A DNA stretch of 64,000 nucleotides from contig NZ_CP011663.1 in the NCBI RefSeq assembly GCF_001020205.1, positions 1,426,001 through 1,490,000 on the forward strand. Reading direction: 5' to 3'. The stretch's first letter is position 1. Each line of letters begins with the position of its first letter. Positions 8,564 through 17,754 of the stretch are shown here, piece by piece. Source of the DNA: Clostridium sporogenes (GTDB lineage Bacteria > Bacillota > Clostridia > Clostridiales > Clostridiaceae). The translations under genes and the position numbers were made by a program. The notes under the pieces are model-generated. The model did no database searches. It worked only from the letters and a program-made list of their open reading frames with translations, and was not told where the DNA came from.

Positions 8564-10657
8564 ATGAAGAAAAATTTAAGAATAATAATTATTATTATGA
8601 TAGTTTTCCTAGGAAATATTATAAGCGGACAAAATGTAATGGCGGCCTCAAATAAATCTAAAAATTTTAGAGTAGAAAAAGATATGAAGATGGAAGGGGT
8701 ATTTGGAAGTAATGTATTTTTCTTTAACATAGATGGAAGTTGGAAAGTGGATAATACTTATTTAAATCTAATTTTTACAGAGAGTGAGCTTTTAGATAAA
8801 ACACAATCTACATTAACAGTTTATATAAATGATTTCCCCGTATATTCTATGAAAGTTGGAGACAAGAAGAAATATAAAGAATCTATAAAAATTAATATAC
8901 CAAAGGATAAATTGATATCTGGATATAATGAAGTGAAAATCAAAGTTTATAGTAGAATATCAGAAAAATCTTGTATAGATGATGTAAATAGTGGAAATTG
9001 GTTTATAATTCACAAAGGTTCTTATGTTCATATGAATTTTAAGGATAGAGAAGATACAAAAACTCTTAAAGAATTTCCTTACCCTTATTTAAAAGCCAGT
9101 GATGAAAATCCAACTAACAGCATGATTATGGTGCCAGATAATTTTTCACAGGGGGAAATAACATCTGCTATGTTGCTTTGTTCTAATTTTGGATCAAAAA
9201 GAAAATTTGATAATGTAAGTGTGAAAGTTTATAAAACTTCAGAGGCTAATTTAAAAAATAAATTAGATATAATTTTTATAGGAAGTAAAAATAATACTCC
9301 AAAGAATTTATTAGATTTACTATCCAAAGAAGAAATAACTAGGATAGATAAAGATGCTATTATTAAAGAGGTTATTTCACCCTATAATCCTAATAAAAAA
9401 TTATTGCTTTTAATATCTAATAATGAAAAGAATATGATAAAAGCTTCAAAATTATTATGTAGTAGAGACTATATGAAACAAATAGATAAAGACAATATAA
9501 TAGTTAATGATAGTATGGATGTAGAAGATATAAAAGAGGAAAAAGGAAATAAAGTATTATTATCAGATTTAGGATATGGCAATGTAAGTTTAAAAGGACC
9601 TTTTAAACAGGAGGCAACCTTTAATTTGAATATTCCCAAAGATAGATTTATAAAAGAGGGATCAAAAGTAGTTATAAATAATAGATATTCTAAAAATATA
9701 GATTTTGGTAGATCTCTTATAACTGTTTATATAAATGATACTCCAATAGGTAGTAAAAAGTTAGACAGTAAAGCAGCAGATAATGATAGTTTTGAAATAA
9801 ATATTCCAAAGGATATTAGAAATAGTAATAATTATGAAATAAAGGTAGTATTTAACTTAGAAATTAAAGATTTATTTTGTACTTTTAGAGAGGGGGAAAA
9901 TCCGTGGGCCTATATATTAAATAATTCTTACATTCATGTTTCTTATAAAGAGAGAAGGGATACTGTATTTGAAAATTATCCTAATCCATTTATATCTAAT
10001 GGAGGGATTAATGATTTGACGTTAGTACTTTCAGACAAGACTACTTCTGAAGAGCTTAATTTTGCAGGTAATATAATGGCAAGCATAGGCCATGATATAA
10101 ATATTAATAGAGGAGAATTTAGTGTAGTAGCAGCAAAGGATTTATCATCTAAACTTAAGAAGAATAATTTAATAGTCATAGGAACACCAGAAAGCAATTC
10201 TATTATAAAAAATTTAAATAAAAATTTTTATATTAAATTTAATAAAGGTTTTACTGGATTTTTATCCAATGAGAAAATGAAGTTTTTTCAGGATTATAGT
10301 AGCAAATTAGCTTCTGTTCAACTTATAGATTCTCCTTATAATAAAGAGAATAAAGCTATGATAGTAACATCAACTTACACTAGAGATTTAGCTTTAGCAC
10401 AAAAGTATTTAAGTGATATGTCTTTAGTAAAAAGTCTTAAAGGGAATGCTATAACTATAGATAGAGATGGTATAATTAATTATTCATATTTTGGAGATAA
10501 ATATGATAAAGAAAAAGAGAATGGTAATATTAGTAAATTAAAAAATATAACGTTAAACTCTAATATAAAAAATTTGTTAATATTTTTTACATTTATAATA
10601 GTTATTTTAGTGGTAGGTTCCTTATTATTTATAAAAAAATATAAAAAAAGTAGTTAG
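8564..10657 (+). CDS. BcsB-like cellulose synthase accessory protein, membrane-anchored
   Basis: A 697-residue exported protein with an N-terminal signal sequence (IIIIIMIVFLGNIISG), two repeats of a beta-sandwich/flavodoxin-like pair and a C-terminal helix (about 665-690). The repeats show the BcsB pattern: LTVYINDFPVYS and ITVYINDTPIGS, followed by SYVHMNFKDREDT and SYIHVSYKERRDT, then an alpha/beta section. BcsB-type proteins dock on the synthase and guide the nascent glycan outside the membrane. A 155-bp gap separates it from the glycosyltransferase gene. The SD is weak (AGGA, 6 nt before ATG), which suggests coupling or a leader effect. Assignment rests on architecture and context. Confidence 0.85.
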   Translation: MKKNLRIIIIIMIVFLGNIISGQNVMAASNKSKNFRVEKDMKMEGVFGSNVFFFNIDGSWKVDNTYLNLIFTESELLDKTQSTLTVYINDFPVYSMKVGDKKKYKESIKINIPKDKLISGYNEVKIKVYSRISEKSCIDDVNSGNWFIIHKGSYVHMNFKDREDTKTLKEFPYPYLKASDENPTNSMIMVPDNFSQGEITSAMLLCSNFGSKRKFDNVSVKVYKTSEANLKNKLDIIFIGSKNNTPKNLLDLLSKEEITRIDKDAIIKEVISPYNPNKKLLLLISNNEKNMIKASKLLCSRDYMKQIDKDNIIVNDSMDVEDIKEEKGNKVLLSDLGYGNVSLKGPFKQEATFNLNIPKDRFIKEGSKVVINNRYSKNIDFGRSLITVYINDTPIGSKKLDSKAADNDSFEINIPKDIRNSNNYEIKVVFNLEIKDLFCTFREGENPWAYILNNSYIHVSYKERRDTVFENYPNPFISNGGINDLTLVLSDKTTSEELNFAGNIMASIGHDININRGEFSVVAAKDLSSKLKKNNLIVIGTPESNSIIKNLNKNFYIKFNKGFTGFLSNEKMKFFQDYSSKLASVQLIDSPYNKENKAMIVTSTYTRDLALAQKYLSDMSLVKSLKGNAITIDRDGIINYSYFGDKYDKEKENGNISKLKNITLNSNIKNLLIFFTFIIVILVVGSLLFIKKYKKSS

Positions 10658-10800
10658 GATGTATTATTACTGGTACAATAATTAGGATTGAATAGCTTAG
10701 TTTTTGGTCCATATTGGAAAAACAAAGGGTGAATTTTATAAGGTATAGTCTAAGGGGAAGATTAAGGTTGAGAATACCTTAATATAAAGGGAGTTATTTT

Positions 10801-11895
10801 ATGAAAAAGAATAAATATATAATATGGATAAGTATAATATTGATTTTTATTTATGTATTAAATTTGAATCCAATTGTTCATGGAGAAATAAATAAAATAA
10901 AAAATAAGTTTTATGGAAAAACTTTAAATGATAAATTTGAAGTTAAAATAAAATCAGGAAACTTATCTACAGATTATGATATAAATCAAACATTGGAGGA
11001 TATAAATAAATTAGAGATAAATACAATAAATATACCTATAGTCATAAATATAAAAAATTTATCCTCTAGTGATATGAGTGTAGATAAAGAAAGTGAAAAA
11101 AAAGCTATAGAATTAATAAGAAAATTAAGATGGAAAAAGATAAATATAATATTAGAACCTTATCCTTGGATAGATAATGGTAATCTTTATGAAACAGAAT
11201 GGAATCCTAATAATAAAAAACAATTCTTTAAAAATTGGCAAAATAATGTTATTAAAGTATTAATAGATAATATAGCAGTTCCCTATCATGTGGATGCTTT
11301 AAATGTAGCTTCTAATTTTGTATATATTGAAGATGAACAAGAACAGTGGTGTAATACCATAGATTTTGCAAGAAAATATTATAAAGGACTTATAACTTAT
11401 AGAACTTGTTGGTGGTATACAGCTCATTGGGAACCTAAAACTAAAGAGAAATACCAAAAAAAATTAAATAATAAATTATTTTCTAAGGTGGATTTTATAT
11501 CTGTTGCAGCTTACTTTGAACTTACAGATAAAGATACTAATACAGTGGAAGAACTCGTAGAGTCTATAAATAACGTGAAAAAAAATGATAGAAGACAAAA
11601 TATAAAAGAAGAATTATATCATTTTAATGAAAAATGGCATAAACCTATTTTCTTTGGAGAACTAGGTTTTTCTAGAAAAAACAAAGCAGCTTCTGAACCA
11701 TGGAATCCTATGCCTTCAAAGATTTCTAATAATGAAGAACAGGCTAGATGTTTTGAATCTTATAGAAGGGTTTTTGAAAAGGAGCCTTGGCTTTTAGGGT
11801 TTTCTATTTTTGCTATAGGGGAGAATAGTGAGGATAAAAACTTTTATCCTTCAGAAGAAACTACAAAGGTAATTAAAAAATGGTATAGTAAATAG
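10801..11895 (+). CDS. Membrane-anchored TIM-barrel glycoside hydrolase (clan GH-A type, GH113/GH5-like)
   Basis: A 364-residue protein with an N-terminal hydrophobic anchor (residues 6-22) and an extracellular barrel. ILEPYPW, VDFISVAAYFELT and IFFGELGF (Glu at about 287, the likely nucleophile near the end of a beta strand) fit a retaining clan A hydrolase; the C-terminal AARCF-like and WLLGF segments also resemble GH113. It probably cleaves or edits the polymer made by the operon, like CcsZ or PssZ in other Firmicutes (inference). The 143-bp gap before it contains a small hairpin (TTAAGGT/ACCTTAA, about 10765-10785) just ahead of the AAAGGGAG ribosome site. Confidence 0.8.
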   Translation: MKKNKYIIWISIILIFIYVLNLNPIVHGEINKIKNKFYGKTLNDKFEVKIKSGNLSTDYDINQTLEDINKLEINTINIPIVINIKNLSSSDMSVDKESEKKAIELIRKLRWKKINIILEPYPWIDNGNLYETEWNPNNKKQFFKNWQNNVIKVLIDNIAVPYHVDALNVASNFVYIEDEQEQWCNTIDFARKYYKGLITYRTCWWYTAHWEPKTKEKYQKKLNNKLFSKVDFISVAAYFELTDKDTNTVEELVESINNVKKNDRRQNIKEELYHFNEKWHKPIFFGELGFSRKNKAASEPWNPMPSKISNNEEQARCFESYRRVFEKEPWLLGFSIFAIGENSEDKNFYPSEETTKVIKKWYSK

Positions 11896-12123
11896 TGTAT
11901 TTTTTATAAAGATTAAAATACATTATGGAAATTTAAAATATTTAATTTGCTAAATAAAGTAATAAAACTATTGCTTATTATTTCTATATGTGGTATTATT
12001 AATTATGTTGTAAGTTTAATAACTGCAACAATTAAGGATTTAATATGATAATAACATCTCCTCTTTTTAAGAAGTTATGTGAATCAATTTTAAATCTTAA
12101 TAATTAGAAGGAGGAATGTTAAA

Positions 12124-12288
12124 ATGGCAGATAAGAACATAACATGTAAAGATTGTGGAAAGGAATTCGTTTTCACTGAAGGAGAACAAGAATTCTACAA
12201 AGAAAAAGGATTTGAAAATGAACCACAAAGATGCCCAGAATGCAGAAAAGCAAGAAAACAACAAAACAACAGAGGATTCAGAAGATAA
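12124..12288 (+). CDS. Small zinc-ribbon protein (54 aa)
   Basis: Read directly from the sequence. The product starts MADKNITCKDCGKEF and ends with a basic tail KARKQQNNRGFRR. Two CxxC pairs (CKDC and CPEC) form a zinc ribbon of the 'probable zinc-ribbon' (zf-trcl) type common in clostridia; the basic, Gln/Asn/Arg-rich tail suggests nucleic-acid or ribosome contact. AAGGAGG lies 9 nt before ATG. A strong terminator follows closely, so it is a compact monocistronic unit. The molecular role is not established. Confidence 0.85.
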   Translation: MADKNITCKDCGKEFVFTEGEQEFYKEKGFENEPQRCPECRKARKQQNNRGFRR

Positions 12289-12304
12289 TTGAATTCGTAA
12301 TTAT

Positions 12305-12336
12305 ACCTGTAAGAGATTACTCTTACAGGTTTTTTG
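12305..12336 (+). terminator. Intrinsic terminator after zinc-ribbon gene
   Basis: A perfect 11-bp stem (ACCTGTAAGAG / CTCTTACAGGT) with a 4-nt loop is followed by a T-run. The following interval up to 12622 is AT-rich with no recognisable gene; it must hold the amj promoter, which I could not pin down. Confidence 0.9.
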
Positions 12337-12622
12337 TATATTAGTACAGTTTTTAAGTTAGTATTATTTCGCCACTTAAGGTAAATAAAATATTTACAAA
12401 TTAGGTTTCACATAATTCTAGATGGTGTTTAAGTTGAATTTTTAAGCTAAATATATTACTATATTTAGTAATGTATAGATCTTTAAGAATTAAGATTGAA
12501 TTTACTAAATAATATATTAAAAAATTAGATGAGACTAATCACTTTATTCTTTTATAATATGATAAATAAAAAGCTATAATTAATTAATAGTAATATAATT
12601 TACATATTCATGGAGGTAAAAA

Positions 12623-13427
12623 ATGTCTACACAGATTATAATTGTTCTTATTCTTACGTTTGTTATTTATGTTATATCAACTTTAGCATATTCTGTAAGA
12701 ATTGTAGGGGGTAAGGACTGGTAGAATAGCAATATCTTTTGCAGTATTTAATGTATTTGCATTGTTATCTAGAACTGCTAACACTATACAAGCACCACTT
12801 TTAGCTAAAACCATTGAAAATAGTATAAATTTAGGTAATTCAGAAGGATTATTATATGTTTTTAGGTGGATACTGTTGTCAACAACCTTGGCAACAGTAG
12901 TTGGAGCATTGTTAATGCCAACATTTATAAAGGTTTTTGGAAGAGCAGTAGAAGCTTTTAGTATTTATCGTTCTATACCTAAATTGTTATTTCATGGATT
13001 TTCAAAATCTGGAATAAGACAGTTTAAAGAAAGTGTAACTAGGCCTAAAAAAGAAAATTTTAAATATATAAGACAATATAAAAAAATACCTAAAAAGCTA
13101 GTGTTATTGAATACAATAGCATTTTCTATATCTACTGTTGGAATATTAGCATCTTTATACGCAGGATGTCTAAACCCAGAATTAAGAACAACCTGTAGTA
13201 CATTGTCATCTGTTATAAATAGCATAGCAACAATTCTCATGTTTATATTTATAGATCCATTTATTTCAATGCTTACAGATGATGTTATTGCAGGAAATTG
13301 TAGTGAGCTTCATTTTAATAGATGCATAACATTTATAGTTGGAGGATTAATAGTAGGAACATTATTAGCACAAATTTTATTAAAGCCTGCAGCTGAAATC
13401 ATTGCTACTATTGCAAGATTAATTTAA
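12623..13427 (+). pseudogene. amj: Lipid II flippase Amj (DUF2837), frameshifted in a G-run
   Basis: Amj is the alternative to MurJ for flipping lipid II. The true start is ATG at 12623, preceded by TGGAGG, giving MSTQIIIVLILTFVIY and then SVRIVG. Five consecutive G at 12707-12711 put the frame into a stop at 12722-12724. Dropping one G restores SVRIVG-VRTGRIAISF and then continues through ALLSRTANTIQAP to the normal end, about 267 residues, close to the usual family length of around 270. The rest of the frame is undamaged. It could be a sequencing error, a recent mutation or phase variation by slippage. The product without correction would be 33 residues. Confidence 0.88.
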
Positions 13428-13496
13428 ATATTTATATTAAAGTGGTTACTATGGGGAATGTTGACAATACAGTTTGAAAATTAGGGGGGCTACAGG

Positions 13497-14063
13497 ATGA
13501 ATGAAAAAGAATATGAGAAAGTGGATAAAACAATAAACTTATTAAAGGCTAATTTGATTAGTATTATTTTCTTTATTTTAGTTTTTGGTATAAATGGTGT
13601 GATGTATTATAAAATATGGGGAGAAAGTGTACGTTTAATAATTAATAGCAATAATAATATGTATATGCTTATGTTAATTATAATTTTTATAATATTACAT
13701 GAATTTATTCATGGTATAGGTTTTTCTATAGCAGAAGGAGTTACTTGGAAAGATATAAAACTTGGGTTTAATATTAAAACTCTTACCCCTTATGCTCATT
13801 GTAAAGTTCCTATATCTGCCAATATATACAAAATGGCTCTATTATTACCTAGCATAATAGTTGGATTTTTACCTACAATAATAGGAATAGTCCTGGGAAT
13901 AAAAATGCTTGTTTTTGTTGGTAGTTTTTTGATTGTCGGTGGTACAGGCGATTTTATGATTTATTGGGTAATTAGAAAATATGATGAAAAAACCTTAATT
14001 TATGATCATCCAGTAAAGGCGGGTTGCGAAGTTTATTTACCAAAAAAACAGTATAATAATTAA
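13497..14063 (+). CDS. DUF3267 membrane protein with HExxH motif
   Basis: A 188-residue protein with about four transmembrane helices. HEFIHGIGF near residue 73 is an HExxH zincin-type motif inside a membrane segment, as seen in the DUF3267 family of putative intramembrane metalloproteases. LTPYAHCKVPIS follows, typical of the family. It has GGGGGG-rich DNA before ATG as ribosome site and lies about 70 bp downstream of amj. Proteolytic activity is not demonstrated for the family. Confidence 0.8.
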   Translation: MNEKEYEKVDKTINLLKANLISIIFFILVFGINGVMYYKIWGESVRLIINSNNNMYMLMLIIIFIILHEFIHGIGFSIAEGVTWKDIKLGFNIKTLTPYAHCKVPISANIYKMALLLPSIIVGFLPTIIGIVLGIKMLVFVGSFLIVGGTGDFMIYWVIRKYDEKTLIYDHPVKAGCEVYLPKKQYNN

Positions 14064-14078
14064 AATTAATTGAAGATG

Positions 14079-14119
14079 GTGTATTAAAATAGATTTAATT
14101 TATTTTGATACACTTTTTT
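14079..14119 (+). terminator. Intrinsic terminator after DUF3267 gene
   Basis: A perfect 13-bp stem, GTGTATTAAAATA with TATTTTGATACAC, encloses a 9-nt loop and is followed by TTTTTTATTT. It separates the DUF3267 gene from the copper operon promoter. Confidence 0.85.
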
Positions 14120-14141
14120 ATTTAATTTCCAAAAAAAACTA

Positions 14142-14197
14142 TTGAAAAATAATATTAATTATGCTTTAATTAAGATACACCCCCAGGGTGGGGTGGT
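14142..14197 (+). promoter_or_regulatory. Promoter and CsoR operator of the csoR-copA-copZ operon
   Basis: TTGAAA (14142-14147) and TTTAAT (14165-14170) are separated by 17 bp and fit a sigma-A promoter. At 14175-14197 lies ATACACCCCCAGGGTGGGGT, a pseudo-palindrome of C and G tracts, very conspicuous in this AT-rich DNA. CsoR-family repressors recognise such G-tract operators. It covers the expected transcription start, so apo-CsoR would block initiation and Cu(I) would release it. The fit with the adjacent csoR gene is excellent. Confidence 0.85.
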
Positions 14198-14289
14198 TGG
14201 ACAAGGCAAACTTATTTAAGTACAAAATCTTAAAAATAAATATAGTTTTTATTAAATATTAAAACTAAATTATATAAGGAGGAAGAATA

Positions 14290-14556
14290 ATGAATGAAGA
14301 AAAAAAAGCAGCTCTCCAAGCTTTAAAAACTTCTAAAGGACAGATAGAAGGAATAATAAAAATGATAGAAGAGGGACGATATTGTATAGATATATCTAAT
14401 CAAATGACAGCTGCTCAATCTTTATTAAAAAAAGCTAACATGCTTATTTTAAAGCAGCATCTTAATCATTGTGTAAAACAAGCTTTTCTTCATGATAATG
14501 GAGAAGAAAAGGTAGATGAAATTATAGATACATTAACTAAGTTGCTTGGTAAATAA
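14290..14556 (+). CDS. csoR: Copper-sensing repressor CsoR
   Basis: An 88-residue all-helical DUF156 regulator. The Cu(I) ligands of CsoR are a Cys, then a His 25 residues on, then a Cys 4 residues later; here these are C32 (GRYCIDI), H57 and C61 (KQHLNHCV), so the copper triad is complete and a RcnR or FrmR assignment is less likely. First gene of the copper operon, with its operator upstream and copA 36 bp downstream. The SD AAGGAGG sits before ATG. Confidence 0.95.
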   Translation: MNEEKKAALQALKTSKGQIEGIIKMIEEGRYCIDISNQMTAAQSLLKKANMLILKQHLNHCVKQAFLHDNGEEKVDEIIDTLTKLLGK

Positions 14557-14592
14557 TAAATTTTAAATATTAATTTAAAGGTGGTGTAAAAA

Positions 14593-17028
14593 ATGAAGAA
14601 ATTATCCTTTAATATAGAAGGGATGACCTGTGCAGCTTGTGCTAAAGCTGTAGAGAGAGTTTCTAAAAAATTAGAAGGAGTTCAAGAGGCTAATGTAAAC
14701 ATAGCTACAGAAAAGTTAAGTATAATTTTTGATGAAAAAAAATGTAATACTTCAGATATAGAAAAATCCATAGAAAAAGCAGGATATAAAGCCTTTTTAG
14801 ATGGTGAACATAGAAATTTAAAGATAGAAGGAATGACTTGCGCAGCTTGTGCCAAAGCTGTAGAAAGAACTTCAAGAAAATTAGATGGTGTTTTAGAAGC
14901 TAACGTTAATATAGCAACAGAAAAGCTTGATATAACTTTTGATAAATCAAAAGTAAGTTTGAATGATATAAAAATTGCTATAGAAAAGGCAGGATATAAA
15001 GCTTTAGAAGAAAAAAATATAGAAGAAGAGAAAAAGGGAAAAGAAGATGCAATTAAGTCTTTGTGGAGAAGATTTATAACTTCTTTAATATTTGCAGTAC
15101 CTTTGCTTACTATATCTATGGGAAGCATGATGGGATTAAAGTTACCTAAAATTATTGATCCAATGCATAACCCTTTAAATTTTGGATTAATACAACTTAT
15201 TTTAGTAATTCCAATTATATTAGTAGGAAATAAGTTTTTTAGGGTAGGTTTTAAATCCTTAATTAAAGGAAGTCCTAATATGGATTCCTTAATTTCTATA
15301 GGTACATCAGCAGCTGTAATATATGGTATCTTCGCTATATTCCAAATATCTAAAGGAAATATGCATTATGCTCATGACTTATATTTTGAATCTGGAGCTA
15401 CTATTTTGACATTAATAACTTTAGGAAAATATTTAGAAGCTGTATCTAAGGGGAAAACCTCTGAAGCTATAAAAAAATTAATGGCCTTAGCTCCTAAAAA
15501 TGCAACTATAATAAGAGATAATAAGGAGATAATAATCCCTATAGAAGAAGTTAAAATAAATGATATAGTTTTGGTTAAACCAGGAGAAAAACTTCCCGTA
15601 GATGGAGAAATTATTGAAGGTTCTACAACAGTAGATGAATCTATGCTTACAGGAGAAAGTTTACCTGTAGAAAAACATATAGGAGATACAGCAGTGGCAG
15701 GAAGTATAAATAAGCATGGAATGATAAAATATAAGGCTACTAAAGTTGGGAAAGATACTACTCTAGCACAAATTATAAGACTTGTAGAAGAAGCTCAGGG
15801 TAGTAAAGCGCCTATTGCAAGGTTAGCAGATAAAATTTCTGCTTATTTTGTACCAACAGTAATAACTTTAGCTATAATTTCTTCTTTAGCTTGGTATATT
15901 AGCGGAGAATCTTTAATATTTTCATTAACTATATTTATTTCTGTATTGGTAATAGCTTGTCCTTGCGCCTTAGGATTAGCTACACCAACGGCTATTATGG
16001 TAGGTACAGGAAAAGGGGCAGAAAATGGGGTTCTTATAAAAAGTGGAGGAGCTTTAGAAACTGCTCATAAAGTTCAAAGTATTATATTCGATAAAACAGG
16101 AACTATTACAGAAGGAAAACCAAAAGTAACAGATATTTTGGTTTCCGAAGGAGTAGATGAAAAATATTTACTTCAAGTAGCAGCTACTGCGGAAAAGGGT
16201 TCAGAACATCCTTTAGGTGAGGCTATAGTAAAAAAAGCAGAAGAGGAAAATTTAGAATTATTTCAAGGTAAAGATTTTAGAGCAATACCTGGAAAAGGCA
16301 TAGAGGTTATCATAGAGGATAAAAAAGTACTTCTTGGAAATTTAAGACTTATGGAAGAATATGAGGTGGAAATAAAGGACTTTATGGATAAATCTCATAA
16401 GCTTTCAAAGGAAGGAAAAACTCCAATGTTTATAGCTATAGAAAATAAAATTAAAGGAATAATAGCTGTAGCAGATACTCTTAAGGAAAATAGTAAAAAA
16501 GCTATAGAAAAGCTTCATAATATGGGTGTAGAAGTAGTTATGATAACTGGAGATAATAAGAATACCGCAGAAGCTATAGGAAAACAAGTGGGTATAGATA
16601 AGATTTTTGCAGAAGTTCTTCCTAGTGATAAGGCTAACTGGGTAAAAAAACTTCAACAAGAAGAAAAAATTGTAGCAATGGTAGGAGATGGAATTAATGA
16701 TGCACCAGCTTTAGCTCAAGCAGATATTGGTATAGCTATAGGATCTGGAACAGATGTAGCTATAGAATCTGCAGATATTGTACTTATAAAAAGCGATTTA
16801 ATGGATGTACCAACAGCCCTTAAGTTAAGTAGAGCTACAATAAAAAATATTAAAGAAAATTTATTTTGGGCTTTTGGGTACAATACTTTGGGGATTCCAG
16901 TGGCTATGGGTATTTTACACATTTTTGGAGGACCACTCTTAAATCCTATGATTGCAGCAGCAGCTATGAGCTTTAGTTCAGTTTCAGTACTCTTAAATGC
17001 TTTAAGATTAAGAGGTTTTAAGGCTTAA
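14593..17028 (+). CDS. copA: Cu(I)-exporting P1B-type ATPase CopA
   Basis: An 811-residue copper exporter. Two N-terminal HMA domains carry CAAC at C13/C16 and C83/C86; they are nearly identical over EGMTCAACAKAVER and EANVNIATEKL, pointing to a recent tandem duplication. Then come eight expected helices, the TGES actuator motif, the membrane CPC motif (ACPCALGLATP), the phosphorylation site DKTGT, SEHPLG and MVGDGINDAPAL. All catalytic residues are present. It is transcribed with csoR upstream and copZ 118 bp downstream. Confidence 0.97.
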   Translation: MKKLSFNIEGMTCAACAKAVERVSKKLEGVQEANVNIATEKLSIIFDEKKCNTSDIEKSIEKAGYKAFLDGEHRNLKIEGMTCAACAKAVERTSRKLDGVLEANVNIATEKLDITFDKSKVSLNDIKIAIEKAGYKALEEKNIEEEKKGKEDAIKSLWRRFITSLIFAVPLLTISMGSMMGLKLPKIIDPMHNPLNFGLIQLILVIPIILVGNKFFRVGFKSLIKGSPNMDSLISIGTSAAVIYGIFAIFQISKGNMHYAHDLYFESGATILTLITLGKYLEAVSKGKTSEAIKKLMALAPKNATIIRDNKEIIIPIEEVKINDIVLVKPGEKLPVDGEIIEGSTTVDESMLTGESLPVEKHIGDTAVAGSINKHGMIKYKATKVGKDTTLAQIIRLVEEAQGSKAPIARLADKISAYFVPTVITLAIISSLAWYISGESLIFSLTIFISVLVIACPCALGLATPTAIMVGTGKGAENGVLIKSGGALETAHKVQSIIFDKTGTITEGKPKVTDILVSEGVDEKYLLQVAATAEKGSEHPLGEAIVKKAEEENLELFQGKDFRAIPGKGIEVIIEDKKVLLGNLRLMEEYEVEIKDFMDKSHKLSKEGKTPMFIAIENKIKGIIAVADTLKENSKKAIEKLHNMGVEVVMITGDNKNTAEAIGKQVGIDKIFAEVLPSDKANWVKKLQQEEKIVAMVGDGINDAPALAQADIGIAIGSGTDVAIESADIVLIKSDLMDVPTALKLSRATIKNIKENLFWAFGYNTLGIPVAMGILHIFGGPLLNPMIAAAAMSFSSVSVLLNALRLRGFKA

Positions 17029-17146
17029 ATTAAGTGAAATATAATAGTGATTACTTTAAATTTATTTGAGAAAATTTAAAATTCAAATAGGTTTAAGTAA
17101 ACAAAATTATATAAAATAATTTTATTAAAAATGGAGGAATTTTATT

Positions 17147-17362
17147 ATGAAAATGAAAGCATCAATAGAAGGAATGAGTTGTATGCATTGTGTTAATCAC
17201 GTTAAGGAGGCCCTTTCAGAACTAAAAGGAATTTCAAACATAACTGTTTCCTTAGAAGGAAAATTTGCAGAGTTTGATAGTACTGGTGAAGTTAGTGAAG
17301 ATGATATAAAATCTTCTATAGAAGATTTTGGATATGAATTTAAAGGAATAACAATAATTTAA
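17147..17362 (+). CDS. copZ: Copper chaperone CopZ
   Basis: A 71-residue single HMA domain. The metal site reads GMSCMHC (C12, C15), with Met-His between the cysteines instead of Ala-Ala, a variation common in CopZ proteins. It delivers Cu(I) to CopA and to CsoR. The good SD TGGAGG precedes ATG. Last gene of the operon, followed by a terminator. Confidence 0.93.
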   Translation: MKMKASIEGMSCMHCVNHVKEALSELKGISNITVSLEGKFAEFDSTGEVSEDDIKSSIEDFGYEFKGITII

Positions 17363-17467
17363 TAAAAATAGATTATTTATGAATGTAAAAAATATGTCTC
17401 CAAATAGATTTAATTTTGATATATACCTAAATAATTAGATATCTTAAAACCAGTTGTTTATTTTTTT

Positions 17468-17505
17468 ACCACGCTTCGGTATTTAACTGAAGTGTGGTTT
17501 TTAAT
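17468..17505 (+). terminator. Intrinsic terminator after copZ
   Basis: A 13-bp stem with two G-T pairs (ACCACGCTTCGGT / ACTGAAGTGTGGT) has a 5-nt loop and is followed by TTTTT. The remaining 250 bp up to the next gene are AT-rich and show no gene. Confidence 0.85.
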
Positions 17506-17754
17506 TTTGAGACATTCTTTTTACACTTTATGTTAAATGGTTCAGAGCTAACAATCGAAAAATAAATATAATATATTGGTTTTAAATTTAAAATTATAAT
17601 ATACTAATTTGTATAAGAAATAATAAAATTTATAAGGTTCATCAATACGTTCTAATTTGTTATATACAATTTATGATATATTAAGTTTAATTTATTATGT
17701 TTTTAAGTTTAATTTAATAAATATAGCTTATACTTATTATTAGGTGGTGAAAGT

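Noticed and set aside
8464..8655. 63-codon ORF between the glycosyltransferase and BcsB-like genes
   Set aside because: It has only a weak ribosome site and half of it overlaps the BcsB-like signal sequence in another frame. The first 33 codons include DWW, odd for AT-rich intergenic DNA, so a small leader gene is not fully excluded.
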